Source: Microbacterium sp. LWS13-1.2
GTDB taxonomy: Bacteria > Actinomycetota > Actinomycetes > Actinomycetales > Microbacteriaceae
Assembly: GCF_040144835.1 (NCBI RefSeq)
Contig: NZ_CP151632.1
Span: forward strand, 2,480,001 to 2,544,000
Reading direction: 5' to 3'
DNA: 64,000 nucleotides
The position numbers and the translations under genes are program-made. How positions within the stretch are numbered: position 1 is the first letter of the stretch; every line of letters begins with the position of its first letter. The notes under the pieces are model-generated. The model did not search any database. It was not told the origin of the DNA and saw only the letters and a list, made by a program, of their open reading frames with translations. Of the stretch, positions 24,931-35,637 are shown piece after piece.

Positions 24931-26062
24931 CGTCACGATCGTCGGAGCAGGCCCCGTGGGCACGCTGCTGGCGACCGAACTCGCGCGCCGCGACGTCGAC
25001 GTGAGGATGCTGGAGCGCCGGGCGGCGCTCGGCGACGGCACCCGGGCCATCGGCATCCACTCCCCCGTCCTCGCCGCCCTCGAGCCGTCGGGACTCACGG
25101 ACCGGCTGCTCGCCGACGCCGTGCGCGTGCGGCGGGGCGAGGCGCGCAGTCGCGGACGCGTGCTCGGCACTGTGCGCTTCGACGCGCTGGCCGCGCGGTT
25201 CCCCTTCGTGGCGACGCTTCCGCAGTCGACCACGGAGTCCGTGCTCGGTGCCGGCGCCCCCGAGCCGCTGCGGGGCGCCCGCGTCATCGCGGTGATCCCG
25301 CGTGCGAACGGCGTCGTGGTACGGGCGACGCACCTCGGCCGCATCATCGAGTTCGAGAGCCGCATCGTGGTGGTCGCGGGCGGCGCGGGCGGCCGCGACC
25401 TCGTCTACCGGCCCGGCCGCCTGGGCGTGCGGGAGTACCGGGACCGCTATCTGATGACGGATGCCGCCACCGCCGGCCGTTCCGACGACGACGTCGCGCT
25501 GGTGCACCTCGACCCCGACGGGGTGCTCGAGTCCTTCCCGCTGCCCGGCGGCCGGCGCCGGTTCGTGGCCTGGGATGCCGCCGGCGGCGATGACGCGCCT
25601 GACGCCCGCGCCGGACGGCTGCGCGAGGCGCTCGCCCGCCGCGGCGAGCAGGCGGCAGCGAACGCCGTGGAGACGGCGACGTCGTTCGGGGTCCGCCGGG
25701 TCGTCGCGCCGCAGCTGCGCAACGGACGGGTGTTCGCGATCGGCGACACGGCGCACGAGGTCAGCCCGATCGGCGGTCAGGGCATGAACCTGGGCCTGCT
25801 CGACGCCGTGACCCTGGCCCCGCTCCTCGCATCGTGGATGCGCACGGGCGCCCCGCCCGACGCCGAGCTGCGCAGATGGGAGGAGCGCCGGCTGCGGTCG
25901 GCTCGGGCCGCGGCGGCAATGGCGACCGTGAACACCGCCCTCGGCCGCGCGCTGCCGCACACCGACCTGCTGCGCCGCACGGCCGTGCGCGCGATGCTCG
26001 CCGGTCCGTCCGGTCGCCTGTTCGCCCGGGCGTACGCGATGGACTTCGACGCCGACGCCTGA
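24923..26062 (+). CDS. FAD-dependent monooxygenase of the type III PKS operon
   Basis: A 379-residue group A flavoprotein. The FAD dinucleotide-binding motif is VTIVGAGPVGTLLATELARR at the N-terminus, and the second FAD motif is FAIGDTAHEVSPIGGQGMNLGLLDA at about 275-300. A substrate domain lies between. Aromatic-ring hydroxylases of this family insert oxygen into phenols, so hydroxylation of an alkylresorcinol to a hydroquinone fits the context. The GTG start overlaps the methyltransferase. It ends 40 bp before an inverted-repeat element that faces the UbiA gene. Confidence 0.88.
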   Translation: MADVTIVGAGPVGTLLATELARRDVDVRMLERRAALGDGTRAIGIHSPVLAALEPSGLTDRLLADAVRVRRGEARSRGRVLGTVRFDALAARFPFVATLPQSTTESVLGAGAPEPLRGARVIAVIPRANGVVVRATHLGRIIEFESRIVVVAGGAGGRDLVYRPGRLGVREYRDRYLMTDAATAGRSDDDVALVHLDPDGVLESFPLPGGRRRFVAWDAAGGDDAPDARAGRLREALARRGEQAAANAVETATSFGVRRVVAPQLRNGRVFAIGDTAHEVSPIGGQGMNLGLLDAVTLAPLLASWMRTGAPPDAELRRWEERRLRSARAAAAMATVNTALGRALPHTDLLRRTAVRAMLAGPSGRLFARAYAMDFDADA

Positions 26063-26102
26063 CCGGCGTTGGGCCCCTCGCCGCAGCATCCGTCCCTTCC
26101 TG

Positions 26103-26191
26103 CCCTTCCTTGGGTTTGGGGCGCATGCCGTGCGCTTGGGGCGCACCGCACGCGCCCCGAACGGACCGGCTGCGCCCCAAACCTCGAAGGG
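26103..26191. repeat. 89-bp inverted-repeat element, family C
   Basis: The outer ends CCCTTC and GAAGGG enclose a perfect 13-bp inverted repeat GGTTTGGGGCGCA (26113-26125) and TGCGCCCCAAACC (26171-26183). Two more copies of the TTGGGGCGC core, one direct and one inverted, lie inside (about 26136-26160). It occupies the gap between the convergent monooxygenase and UbiA genes and probably also terminates both. Confidence 0.7.
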
Positions 26192-26199
26192 ACCGCACG

Positions 26200-27057
26200 T
26201 CAGCCGGCGAGCGCACTGCCCGAGGCGACGAGCTGGACGGCGAGGAGGAGCGCCGCGAGCATCACCAGGCGGAACAGGGTGCGGGTCGGCGGCCGCGCGA
26301 TCGCTCGCCACGCGGTGACGACCGCGACGGCGACGACCGCCACGAAGAACACCCAGGACACAGCGGACACAGCAGCGAGGTCGCCGCCGGCCGCGCCGAG
26401 AAGCACGGCGATCGCACCCCCGACCACTGCGAGCGCCGCAACCACCGCCGACGCCCGGGGGCCGAGCCGATGCGGCAGCCCGCGCACGCCGGTGCGGGCG
26501 TCGTCGTCGAGGTCGGGCAGCACGTTGGTGAGGTGCACCGCGGCGCCGAGCGCCGCGCCGGCGATCCACGCCCAGCCGGCCGCGAAAGCGGGGTCGGCGG
26601 CAGACAGGGTCGCGAGCGACGGGAAGATCCCGAAGCTCACCAGGAAGGGGACGATGGACCAGGGCGTCGACTTGAGGCCGGCGTTGTACGCCCAGGCGGA
26701 CCCGAGTGCGAGGGCGTGCGTGGCGAGCATGCGCCAGCCGAGCGGCACCGAGAGCATCAGCGCCAGCGCGAGCAGGCCGATGGCCGCCGCCCACGCGCTG
26801 CCGACGGCGACGTCGCCCCGCGCGACGGGCTTGTCGGTGCGGCCGACCTCTCGGTCGCGGGTCGCGTCGAACGCGTCGTTCGAGATGCCCACCGACAGTT
26901 GGCCGGCGAACACCGCGACGGTCAGGAGCGCGATGCGCCAGAGTTCGAGCCCGGTCGCGATCCCGAGCGCGAGCGCGAGCGCCGTCACGACGAGCGTCGG
27001 CCCGGGATGCGAGGAGCCCCACAGGGCACGGACGGTGCGCACGCTCGATGCTCTCAC
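26200..27057 (-). CDS. UbiA family prenyltransferase
   Basis: A 285-residue integral membrane enzyme with about nine helices that transfers a prenyl group to an aromatic acceptor. Both Asp motifs are present: SNDAFDATRDREVGRTDKP (NDxxDxxxD, about residues 55-70) and LPDLDDDARTGVRGLP (second motif, about 185). The start is GTG at 27057 or 27042. It faces the PKS operon across a repeat element and follows clpB by 32 bp on the same strand. The cytosolic loop motifs fit the UbiA/MenA/DPPR-synthase group. Action on the PKS product is an inference from position. Confidence 0.88.
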   Translation of the reverse strand: MRASSVRTVRALWGSSHPGPTLVVTALALALGIATGLELWRIALLTVAVFAGQLSVGISNDAFDATRDREVGRTDKPVARGDVAVGSAWAAAIGLLALALMLSVPLGWRMLATHALALGSAWAYNAGLKSTPWSIVPFLVSFGIFPSLATLSAADPAFAAGWAWIAGAALGAAVHLTNVLPDLDDDARTGVRGLPHRLGPRASAVVAALAVVGGAIAVLLGAAGGDLAAVSAVSWVFFVAVVAVAVVTAWRAIARPPTRTLFRLVMLAALLLAVQLVASGSALAG

Positions 27058-27089
27058 GGCCCGGTCCCCGACCTCAGTCGTCGAGCAGC

Positions 27090-29297
<2,208 letters not shown>

Positions 29298-29325
29298 GTC
29301 TCTCCTGAAATCCTTGATCGCGAAA

Positions 29326-29346
29326 GTTGAGTCGCGTAGGCTCAAG
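29326..29346 (-). promoter_or_regulatory. HAIR (HspR) operator upstream of clpB
   Basis: On the minus strand the sequence is CTTGAGC, seven bases, ACTCAAC. The HAIR consensus bound by the heat-shock repressor HspR is CTTGAGT-N7-ACTCAAG, so 12 of 14 positions match. It lies about 30 bp before the clpB ATG, where a repressor would block transcription. Confidence 0.85.
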
Positions 29347-29381
29347 TTTACCAGCGTTGCGGCGTGCGGATCAATGTCCCC

Positions 29382-31046
29382 TCAGTCCTGGATCTCCGCC
29401 AGCGCGTCGGCATAGGCGCGGCGCAGCCCTTCGCCGACCCACTCGGAGCCGCGGTAGACGTTGTCCTCCCCGATGTCGGCGGTGAGTCCTCCGGCCGCCA
29501 GGTGCGCGATGACCCGCTCCTCGCTCGCGACCACTTTCAGTGTCGAGTCGGCGTCGCGCAGCTGATGGGCGAAGCGGCGCAGCACCTCGACGTGCGACAG
29601 GCCGATCTCATCGGTGCCCCGCAGCCGCACGATCACCACCGCGCCGCTCGACTCGCGGCTGACATCGGGCAACTGGCGCTCGAACACCGGCGCGCTCGCG
29701 AAGAAGAGGCTCCCGTACGGCTGGAGCACCAGCACCTCCCCTGGCGGGACCACCGCCGGTGGATCTCCCTCGCGCATGCGCCCGTCGTCGGCGAGGTGCA
29801 CGGCGCGCACGCGCACGCTGTTGGACTGCTCCGCGACGTACAGGATGACGCCGAGTCCGACGCCGACCAGCACCGCGAACTGGAGCGGGATGATCAGGGT
29901 CAGCCCGAACGTGACGCCCATGATCGCCGTCGGCAGCGCGCCCGACTTCGCCACCGAGTAGATGCGACTCGGCTTGACCGCACGCCACCCCACCACCATC
30001 AGCAGCCCCGCCAGTGCCGGCATCGCGACGAACGACACCAGATCCGCGGCGACGAACACCACGACGGCCATCACGGCGCCCGCGATGAACAGCGACATAC
30101 GCGTCTTCGCGCCGGCCTGCACGATCAGCGACGATCCCGACATCGACCCACCGACCGGCATCCCCTGGAACAGGCCCGATACGACGTTGCCGAGCCCCTG
30201 TCCGAGGAAGTCGCGGTTGGCGTCGGCGCGCTTGCCGTCGGCGGTCGGGATGCCGGCGGACACGGCGGCCCCCTGGACGAGGCCGATGAAGGTCAGCGAC
30301 AGCGCCGGGATCAGCAGCGCCGGGACGTCGGCGATGCTCGGCAGCACCGGGGCCGGCAGCCCGCGCGGGACCTCGACGATGTCGCGCAGCAGCACCACCG
30401 TGCCGCTCACCCATGTGTTCAGCAGCACGGCGCACACCGAGCCGAGGATCACGGCGATGACCAGCCCCATGCTGCCGACCCGGGTGGGCAGGAGCACGAC
30501 GATCACGAGCACCGAGATCGCGCCGACGATGAGCGACGGGATGCTCCACTGCCCGATGTGCAGGAACACGTCGATCGTCTTGAGCAGCCGATTCGAGCCC
30601 TCTGCCTGATAGCCGGTGAAGTTCGAGAGCTGGCCGAGCACGATGTTCACGCCGATCGCCGTGACGAATCCGGTCATGACCGCGGTGGGCACGAAGCTGA
30701 TGAGGCGGCCGCCACGCAGGAGCCCGGCGATGACCATCACGATCCCGGTGAGGATCGCGAGCGTGAAGAGGCCTCGATCCGGGTCCGGGAGCGTGCCGAG
30801 CTCGGCATCGGAGACGACGAGCGCCATCGCACTGGTCGCCTGCACGGCCATGAACGCGCTGCTCGTGAGCGCCGCGGCGCCCACCATGCCGAAGAGGTAG
30901 CCGTACAGCCCGGCCAGCGGGTTCACGCCGGCGAGAAGCCCTGCCGCCAGGCCGTCGGGCACCGCCTCGATGCCGAGGATCACGCCCGCGACGGCGTCCT
31001 TGCGCAGGGTCTTGCGCGAGAACCAGGTGCGCGGATGGAAGGCCAC
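29382..31046 (-). CDS. SulP family anion transporter with STAS domain (first copy)
   Basis: A 554-residue transporter of the SLC26/SulP family. A membrane part of 10-14 helices spans about residues 15-400, with [29 protein letters not shown] and [28 protein letters not shown] carrying the conserved family segments. A C-terminal STAS domain of about 110 residues follows ([23 protein letters not shown]). The substrate may be sulfate, bicarbonate or another anion. No partner gene is adjacent; it is tail-to-head with clpB on the same strand but is separated from it by the HAIR site. Confidence 0.92.
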   Translation of the reverse strand: MAFHPRTWFSRKTLRKDAVAGVILGIEAVPDGLAAGLLAGVNPLAGLYGYLFGMVGAAALTSSAFMAVQATSAMALVVSDAELGTLPDPDRGLFTLAILTGIVMVIAGLLRGGRLISFVPTAVMTGFVTAIGVNIVLGQLSNFTGYQAEGSNRLLKTIDVFLHIGQWSIPSLIVGAISVLVIVVLLPTRVGSMGLVIAVILGSVCAVLLNTWVSGTVVLLRDIVEVPRGLPAPVLPSIADVPALLIPALSLTFIGLVQGAAVSAGIPTADGKRADANRDFLGQGLGNVVSGLFQGMPVGGSMSGSSLIVQAGAKTRMSLFIAGAVMAVVVFVAADLVSFVAMPALAGLLMVVGWRAVKPSRIYSVAKSGALPTAIMGVTFGLTLIIPLQFAVLVGVGLGVILYVAEQSNSVRVRAVHLADDGRMREGDPPAVVPPGEVLVLQPYGSLFFASAPVFERQLPDVSRESSGAVVIVRLRGTDEIGLSHVEVLRRFAHQLRDADSTLKVVASEERVIAHLAAGGLTADIGEDNVYRGSEWVGEGLRRAYADALAEIQD

Positions 31047-31208
31047 GGTCTCACGCTAACGAAGGAGGGACGCGTCGACCGCGAAAGAAAAACACTCAGG
31101 ATTCTCTCAGGTTCGCTAGTGTGTGCCCCAAGTGCTGCACAGCACCCCTGGGGTGCGGCTCGGGCCTCTCGACCGCACTGGTTTCTCGCCGAACGAAGGG
31201 ATCTTCAC

Positions 31209-31622
31209 ATGACCGACAACAACACCGCAGCCGCGAGCGGGTGGGCAGGGTGGGGCGTCTTCGCCGCCGTCGTCCTGATCGTCACCGGCGCCATCGACGC
31301 GTTCCACGGCCTTCAGGCTCTCATCGGCCCTGACACCGCTTACTTCGTCGGCGACGCCGGACTCTTCTCGGTCGACATCCAAGGCTGGGGATGGTGGCAC
31401 CTCATCGCCGGCGTGCTGCTGATCCTCGTGGGCATCGCCCTGCTGGGCGGCGCGAAGTGGGCGCGCATCACCGCGATCGTGCTGGTCGCGATCAACGCGA
31501 TCGGCCAGCTCTCGCTCATCGCCGCGCAGCCGTGGCTGTCGCTCGCGGTGCTCGCACTCGACGTGATCGTGATCTACGCGCTCACCGTCCACGGCCGCGA
31601 GATCGACGCACGCCGCGGGTAG
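31209..31622 (+). CDS. DUF7144 family membrane protein
   Basis: 137 residues with four transmembrane helices: GWGVFAAVVLIVTGAIDAFHGL, WGWWHLIAGVLLILVGIALL, ARITAIVLVAINAIGQLSLI and WLSLAVLALDVIVIYALTV. The DAFHGLQALI and WGWWHL signatures and the final ALTVHGRE mark the actinobacterial DUF7144 family, whose function is unknown. It is a single gene with its own 160-bp upstream region that faces the SulP gene promoter. Confidence 0.85.
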   Translation: MTDNNTAAASGWAGWGVFAAVVLIVTGAIDAFHGLQALIGPDTAYFVGDAGLFSVDIQGWGWWHLIAGVLLILVGIALLGGAKWARITAIVLVAINAIGQLSLIAAQPWLSLAVLALDVIVIYALTVHGREIDARRG

Positions 31623-31659
31623 TGGCGTGACCGAGCGGAGCCCGAGGGCACCGCGTACC

Positions 31660-32682
31660 TCACGCGACGGATTCGAGCACGGATGCCTCGGCCACCGCTT
31701 CGGCGGAGGCCGGGGCATCCGCCATGTGGTCGTCGTTGCACGCGAACCGCGAGCGATACGCGGTCGGCGTGGTGCCGAGCACGCGGGCGAAGTTCTGCCG
31801 CAGCACGGCCGCCGAGCCGAACCCGCTCTCGTAGGCGATGCGGTCGAGTCCCAGGTCCGTCTTCTCGAGAAGGCGCTGGGCGTGGATGATGCGCTGGCGG
31901 GCGAGCCACGCGGCCGGCGTCGCGCCGTGGTCGGCCTTGAAGCGGCGGGCGAACGTGCGCGGCGACATGTGCGCCTTCGCGGCGAGCTGGTCGACGGTGA
32001 GCTCGAGACGCAGGTTGTCGAGCATCCAATCGGTCACCGGCGCGAGCGAGAGGGAGGTGGTGGCCGGCAGCGGGTTGGCGATGAACTGCGCCTGTCCGCC
32101 GTCGCGCTGCGGCGGCACCACCATGCGACGGGCGATGATGTTCGTCAGCTCGGCGCCGAGCTCCTGGCGCAGCAGGTGCAGGCACGCGTCGAGGCCGGCT
32201 GCCGTGCCGGCGCTCGTGATGATGCGGCCGTCCTGCACGTAGAGCACGTCGGGGTCCACGTCGATGGACGGGTACATCTCCTTCATCCTCTTCGCGTACA
32301 TCCAGTGGGTGGTGGCGCGGCGCCCGTCGAGCACCCCTGAGGCAGCGACTACGAACGACCCGCTGCAGACGCTGAGCACCCACGCGCCGCGGGCGACCGC
32401 CGCGCGGATCACGTCGAGCACGCGCTCGTCGACGCGGCCCCAGTACTGGTGTGGAACGGGCGACACGACGACGAGGTCCGCCTCGTAGGCGAACGACAGG
32501 TCCTCGTGGACGTTGATGGAGAAGCCCATCTTCGACTCCACGACCCCGGGATCGGGCGTGACGACGCGGAAGTCGAAGCTCGGGATGCCGTCGTCCGAGC
32601 GATCGAGGCCGAAGGCCTCGCAGGCGACCCCGAACTCGAACGGCGCGAAGCCGTCCGTGACGATGCAGGCGACCGTGTGCAT
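31660..32682 (-). CDS. GlxA-family AraC-type transcriptional regulator (DJ-1/PfpI domain)
   Basis: 340 residues: an N-terminal DJ-1/PfpI amidotransferase-like sensor (CIVTDGFAPFEFGVACEAFGLD, nucleophile-elbow-like WVLSVCSGSFVVAASG) and a C-terminal pair of AraC helix-turn-helices (LTVDQLAAKAHMSPRTFARRFKADHG and LGLDRIAYESGFGSAAVLRQNFAR). Ligands of this group are often amino-acid- or nucleotide-like. GGAGG precedes the ATG at 32682, ruling out the longer frame. The last codons overlap a GGATGCC hairpin (31681-31720). A palindrome just upstream is a likely autoregulatory site. Confidence 0.92.
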   Translation of the reverse strand: MHTVACIVTDGFAPFEFGVACEAFGLDRSDDGIPSFDFRVVTPDPGVVESKMGFSINVHEDLSFAYEADLVVVSPVPHQYWGRVDERVLDVIRAAVARGAWVLSVCSGSFVVAASGVLDGRRATTHWMYAKRMKEMYPSIDVDPDVLYVQDGRIITSAGTAAGLDACLHLLRQELGAELTNIIARRMVVPPQRDGGQAQFIANPLPATTSLSLAPVTDWMLDNLRLELTVDQLAAKAHMSPRTFARRFKADHGATPAAWLARQRIIHAQRLLEKTDLGLDRIAYESGFGSAAVLRQNFARVLGTTPTAYRSRFACNDDHMADAPASAEAVAEASVLESVA

Positions 32683-32694
32683 GCGAACCTCCGT

Positions 32695-32740
32695 GTGGCA
32701 GTTTTCCTGCGATGCATGGCTATTCTGCCACTCGTGGCAG
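32695..32740. promoter_or_regulatory. GTGGCAG operator cluster upstream of the GlxA-type regulator
   Basis: CTGCCAC-TC-GTGGCAG (32725-32740) is a perfect 16-bp palindrome with a 2-bp centre. A further half site GTGGCAG lies at 32695-32701, 33 bp from the right palindrome half. The cluster lies between the regulator and a divergent small gene and fits autoregulation by the AraC-type protein. Confidence 0.6.
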
Positions 32741-32767
32741 TTCTTCCGCAAGCGTAGCGTTTCTGCC

Positions 32768-32884
32768 ATGTTCATGGTGATTCTTCTCGCAGCACTGTCC
32801 GCGGTGGCGCTCTCCTCGACGATCGCCGCCCTTCGCACCGACGGCTACCGTCGGATTCCCACCGACCGCACCCGCCTCCCCTGA
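32768..32884 (+). CDS. Small membrane protein (38 aa), divergent from the GlxA-type regulator
   Basis: 38 residues: one hydrophobic helix (MFMVILLAALSAVALSSTI) and a basic tail ending DGYRRIPTDRTRLP. The RxDGYRRxPT tail is a pattern I associate with many short actinobacterial proteins of unknown function. It starts 28 bp after the GTGGCAG palindrome, so it may be controlled by the regulator. It ends 7 bp before the stop of the convergent glycosyltransferase. Confidence 0.6.
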   Translation: MFMVILLAALSAVALSSTIAALRTDGYRRIPTDRTRLP

Positions 32885-32891
32885 GCCTGGC

Positions 32892-34295
32892 TCAGGCGGT
32901 GATGCGCTCGTAGACCTCGACCATCGCGGCGGTCCGCGACGACTGACGGAACCGCTCGCGGACCGACGGATCGGGCCGACGCGCCGTTCCAGCGGAGATA
33001 TCGGATGCCGTCTCCCGCAGCGCGTCGGCGAGCGCGGCGACCGACGGGTCCGCCGTGACACCGTCGCCGACCGCCCAGAATCCCGCGCCGAGCTCGGCCG
33101 CCAGGTCGGGGTCGCTCACCACGGCCGGGGTTCCGAGCGACGCGGCCTCGAAGATCGTCATGCCCTGGGTCTCGAAGCCGATCGAGGTCTGCACCACGGC
33201 GTCGGCGTCGGCGATGCGGCGGAGCGTCTGGGCGTACGGCATCCGTCCCGCGAAATCCACCGTCGCGCGCGGGCGCAGCTTCTCGACCAGACGGCGCGCC
33301 GCCCGCTGCTGCCCGCCGCCGCCGATGACCTCGACCTCGGCTTCGACTCCCGACGCCGCGAGCGCCTCGAGGAACGGCAGCAGGCGCTTCTCGGGGCTCA
33401 TGCGGCCGAGCCAGACGAACCGCGGCGGTCCGGGTGCGCGCTCCGCAGGCGCGCCCGCCGAACCCGTCGAGCCCGTCGAGCCCGCCGAGCCCGCCGAGCC
33501 CATCGAGCCCATCGAGCCCATCGAGCCCATCGAGCCCATCGAGGCGAGCACCTCATCGAGCACGTCGTCGTCGATGCCGTTCCAGATCACGTCGACCTGC
33601 GCGGAAGCACCCGGCCCGGTGTCGAGGTGCGGGAGTATCCCACGCCGGCCCTGCGGCACCGCGCCGTGCGCCTCGAGCCGTCTCGCGAAGTGCGACGACG
33701 GCGCCGTGACCGCGTCCGAGCGGCCGGCGAACCGGCGCAGGTACGCCCAGCCGTCCCGACCGACCGGCTTCGCCTCGGCCACGATGCCGAGGGCCCGGCG
33801 CTGCCACGCGTTCAGCACCCGCAGCACCAGCTTCGGCAGCGGCGCGGTCGCCTCGATTCCGACGTCGACGCGGTTGTGCATGGTGTGCACCACCGGGAAG
33901 CCGTGGCGCGCTGCGAACCGATGGCCGATGAACGCGCCCCAGAAGTCAGCCTGCACGTGGACGACATCGACCGGAGGGCGCCCGGTCTCGCGGATGAGCC
34001 GCCGGAGTGCGGCATCCAGCCATCGATCGGTGCGGCGTCCCGGCCACGTCATCGAGTACTCGCGGTCCAGCGTGATCGGGATCGACGGCAGATCCAGGTA
34101 GGACGGATCGGCGCTTCGTGTCGCCGGCTCGCTCAGCAGTCGTGCGCCCGCCCGGGCCCGGGGGCCGTGCATCGCCGGCGCCACGACCGTGACCGTGTGC
34201 CCGGCCTTCTCGAGGAAGCGCCGCTGCAGCCGCATCGAGACCTGGGCTCCGCCGAGGGACTCGACGTGCTGGTCGCCGAACATCACGACGTGCAC
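32892..34295 (-). CDS. GT4 family glycosyltransferase with a tripeptide-repeat linker
   Basis: A 467-residue GT-B fold glycosyltransferase. The N-terminal acceptor domain begins VVMFGDQHVESLGGAQVSMRL, and the C-terminal donor domain carries RFVWLGRMSPEKRLLPFLEAL and the EX7E-type motif FETQGMTIFEAASLG, which bind the nucleotide-sugar. The two domains are joined by about 27 residues of Met/Ala/Thr-Gly-Ser tripeptides encoded by a 9-bp repeat. It follows a second GT4 gene by 5 bp, so both probably act in one glycolipid or cell-wall glycan pathway. Confidence 0.9.
   Translation of the reverse strand: MHVVMFGDQHVESLGGAQVSMRLQRRFLEKAGHTVTVVAPAMHGPRARAGARLLSEPATRSADPSYLDLPSIPITLDREYSMTWPGRRTDRWLDAALRRLIRETGRPPVDVVHVQADFWGAFIGHRFAARHGFPVVHTMHNRVDVGIEATAPLPKLVLRVLNAWQRRALGIVAEAKPVGRDGWAYLRRFAGRSDAVTAPSSHFARRLEAHGAVPQGRRGILPHLDTGPGASAQVDVIWNGIDDDVLDEVLASMGSMGSMGSMGSMGSAGSAGSTGSTGSAGAPAERAPGPPRFVWLGRMSPEKRLLPFLEALAASGVEAEVEVIGGGGQQRAARRLVEKLRPRATVDFAGRMPYAQTLRRIADADAVVQTSIGFETQGMTIFEAASLGTPAVVSDPDLAAELGAGFWAVGDGVTADPSVAALADALRETASDISAGTARRPDPSVRERFRQSSRTAAMVEVYERITA
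33463..33543 (-). repeat. Nine tandem 9-bp repeats inside the glycosyltransferase
   Basis: The unit is CCC(A/G)(T/C)CGAG-like: two CCCGTCGAG, two CCCGCCGAG and five CCCATCGAG copies in a row. On the coding (minus) strand they read TGS, AGS and MGS tripeptides. The five identical copies at one end suggest recent slippage. Confidence 0.9.
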
Positions 34296-34300
34296 GACGG

Positions 34301-35512
34301 CTACTCGGGCAGCGGTTCGTCGCGGTACAGCGCCTCGAACGTGTCGAGCGTGCGGCGCATGTCATGCACCTTGACGCCCTCGAGCGATGCGCGCTGCATG
34401 CGCTCGCGCTCCTCGGGCGTCTGGGTCAGCACCGTCGTCAGCTTGCCGGCCAGATCGTCGACGTCGCCCGGTCGGAACAGGTAGCCGTTCTCGCCGTCGT
34501 GTACGAGGTGCGGCAGCGCCACGGCGTCGGCGGCGACGATCGGCAGACCCGACGCCATCGCCTCCATCGTCGCGATCGACTGCAGCTCGGCGATCGAGGC
34601 GATCACGAAGAGGCTCGCATTCGTCAGGAACGACCGCAGCTCGTCGTCGGTGGTGTGGCCGTGGAAGTGCACGCGGTCGGTGAGACCGAGATCCGAGCTG
34701 AGCTGCTCGAGGTTGCGGCGCTGGTCGCCGCTGCCGACGATGTCGAAGCGGACGTCGAGGGCAGGGTCGAGCTGCGCGATCGCACGCAGCACGACGTCGA
34801 TCTGCTTCTCGGTCGTGAGGCGCCCCACGAACACCAGGCGGTGCGCGTCGCGCGGGGAGAGGTCGGCGGTGTAGTTCGACGCCTCGATGCCGCAGCTGAC
34901 CGGGATGACGCCCTGGATGTCGATCGTGCGCTCGAGGAACTCGGCGGCCTTGCGTGTGGGGGTCGTGACGGCGCGGGTCATCTTGAACGTGCGCTCGGCA
35001 TCCTGCCAGGCGAGCTTGACGGCGTACCGCGTCCACGAGGCGGGGAGCACGGTGAAGTCGAGTACGTTCTCGGCCATGACGTGATTGGTCGCGATGACCG
35101 GGATCCCGCGCTTGCGAGCTTCGCGCGTGAGACCGCGCCCGATCACGATGTGCGACTGGCTGTGCACCACGTCGGGCTTCACCTTGTCGAGCACCCGGCG
35201 GGCGTAGTACTTCGAGCGGAACGGCATGACGAACGTGAGCCAGTCGTGCGGGTACCAGCGCCACGACGGCAGACGGTGCATGGTCATCGGCTGCCCCTCG
35301 ATGACCTCGATGGACGTCCCGTGGTCGCGGTGCGTCTTGCTGGGGGCCATCACGTGCACCTCGTGACCACGGGCCACGAGGCCGGCGGCGAGCCGCTCGG
35401 CGAAACGCGCGGCGCCGTTCACGTGGGGCAGGAACGTGTCGGCGCCGATGACGATCTTCAACGGGTGAGGGGTCGCGGCGGGGGTGTCTTCGGGCGTCGC
35501 AGGATCGGTCAC
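34301..35512 (-). CDS. GT4 family glycosyltransferase (MgtA/PimB-like)
   Basis: 403 residues, GT-B fold. The N-terminal block IVIGADTFLPHVNGAARFAERLAAGL with its GA-rich loop and the HSQSHIVIGRG segment resemble diacylglycerol- and phosphatidylinositol-linked mannosyl/glucosyltransferases of actinobacteria. Donor-site motifs are LVFVGRLTTEKQID and the EX7E region ELQSIATMEAMASGLPIV. The GTG at 35512 gives a short polar lead. It is the first gene of a two-gene unit with the next GT4. A role in glycolipid or lipoglycan assembly at the inner face of the membrane is inferred. Confidence 0.88.
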   Translation of the reverse strand: MTDPATPEDTPAATPHPLKIVIGADTFLPHVNGAARFAERLAAGLVARGHEVHVMAPSKTHRDHGTSIEVIEGQPMTMHRLPSWRWYPHDWLTFVMPFRSKYYARRVLDKVKPDVVHSQSHIVIGRGLTREARKRGIPVIATNHVMAENVLDFTVLPASWTRYAVKLAWQDAERTFKMTRAVTTPTRKAAEFLERTIDIQGVIPVSCGIEASNYTADLSPRDAHRLVFVGRLTTEKQIDVVLRAIAQLDPALDVRFDIVGSGDQRRNLEQLSSDLGLTDRVHFHGHTTDDELRSFLTNASLFVIASIAELQSIATMEAMASGLPIVAADAVALPHLVHDGENGYLFRPGDVDDLAGKLTTVLTQTPEERERMQRASLEGVKVHDMRRTLDTFEALYRDEPLPE

Positions 35513-35637
35513 GGGGTTGGGGCCTGTCTGTGCGGCGGGCGGGCGGCGGGGGGCGGGTCGCCGCGCGGATCCACTGTACCCGAGGCTTCCCGGAGGCTCT
35601 CCAGGAACGCGCCGGACCCGGCACGTACCCTGGTCGC

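Noticed and set aside
31681-31720. A terminator for the GlxA-type regulator gene
   Set aside because: The GGATGCC hairpin lies inside the last codons of the gene, before its stop, so it would cut the message short. Counted only as another example of the motif.
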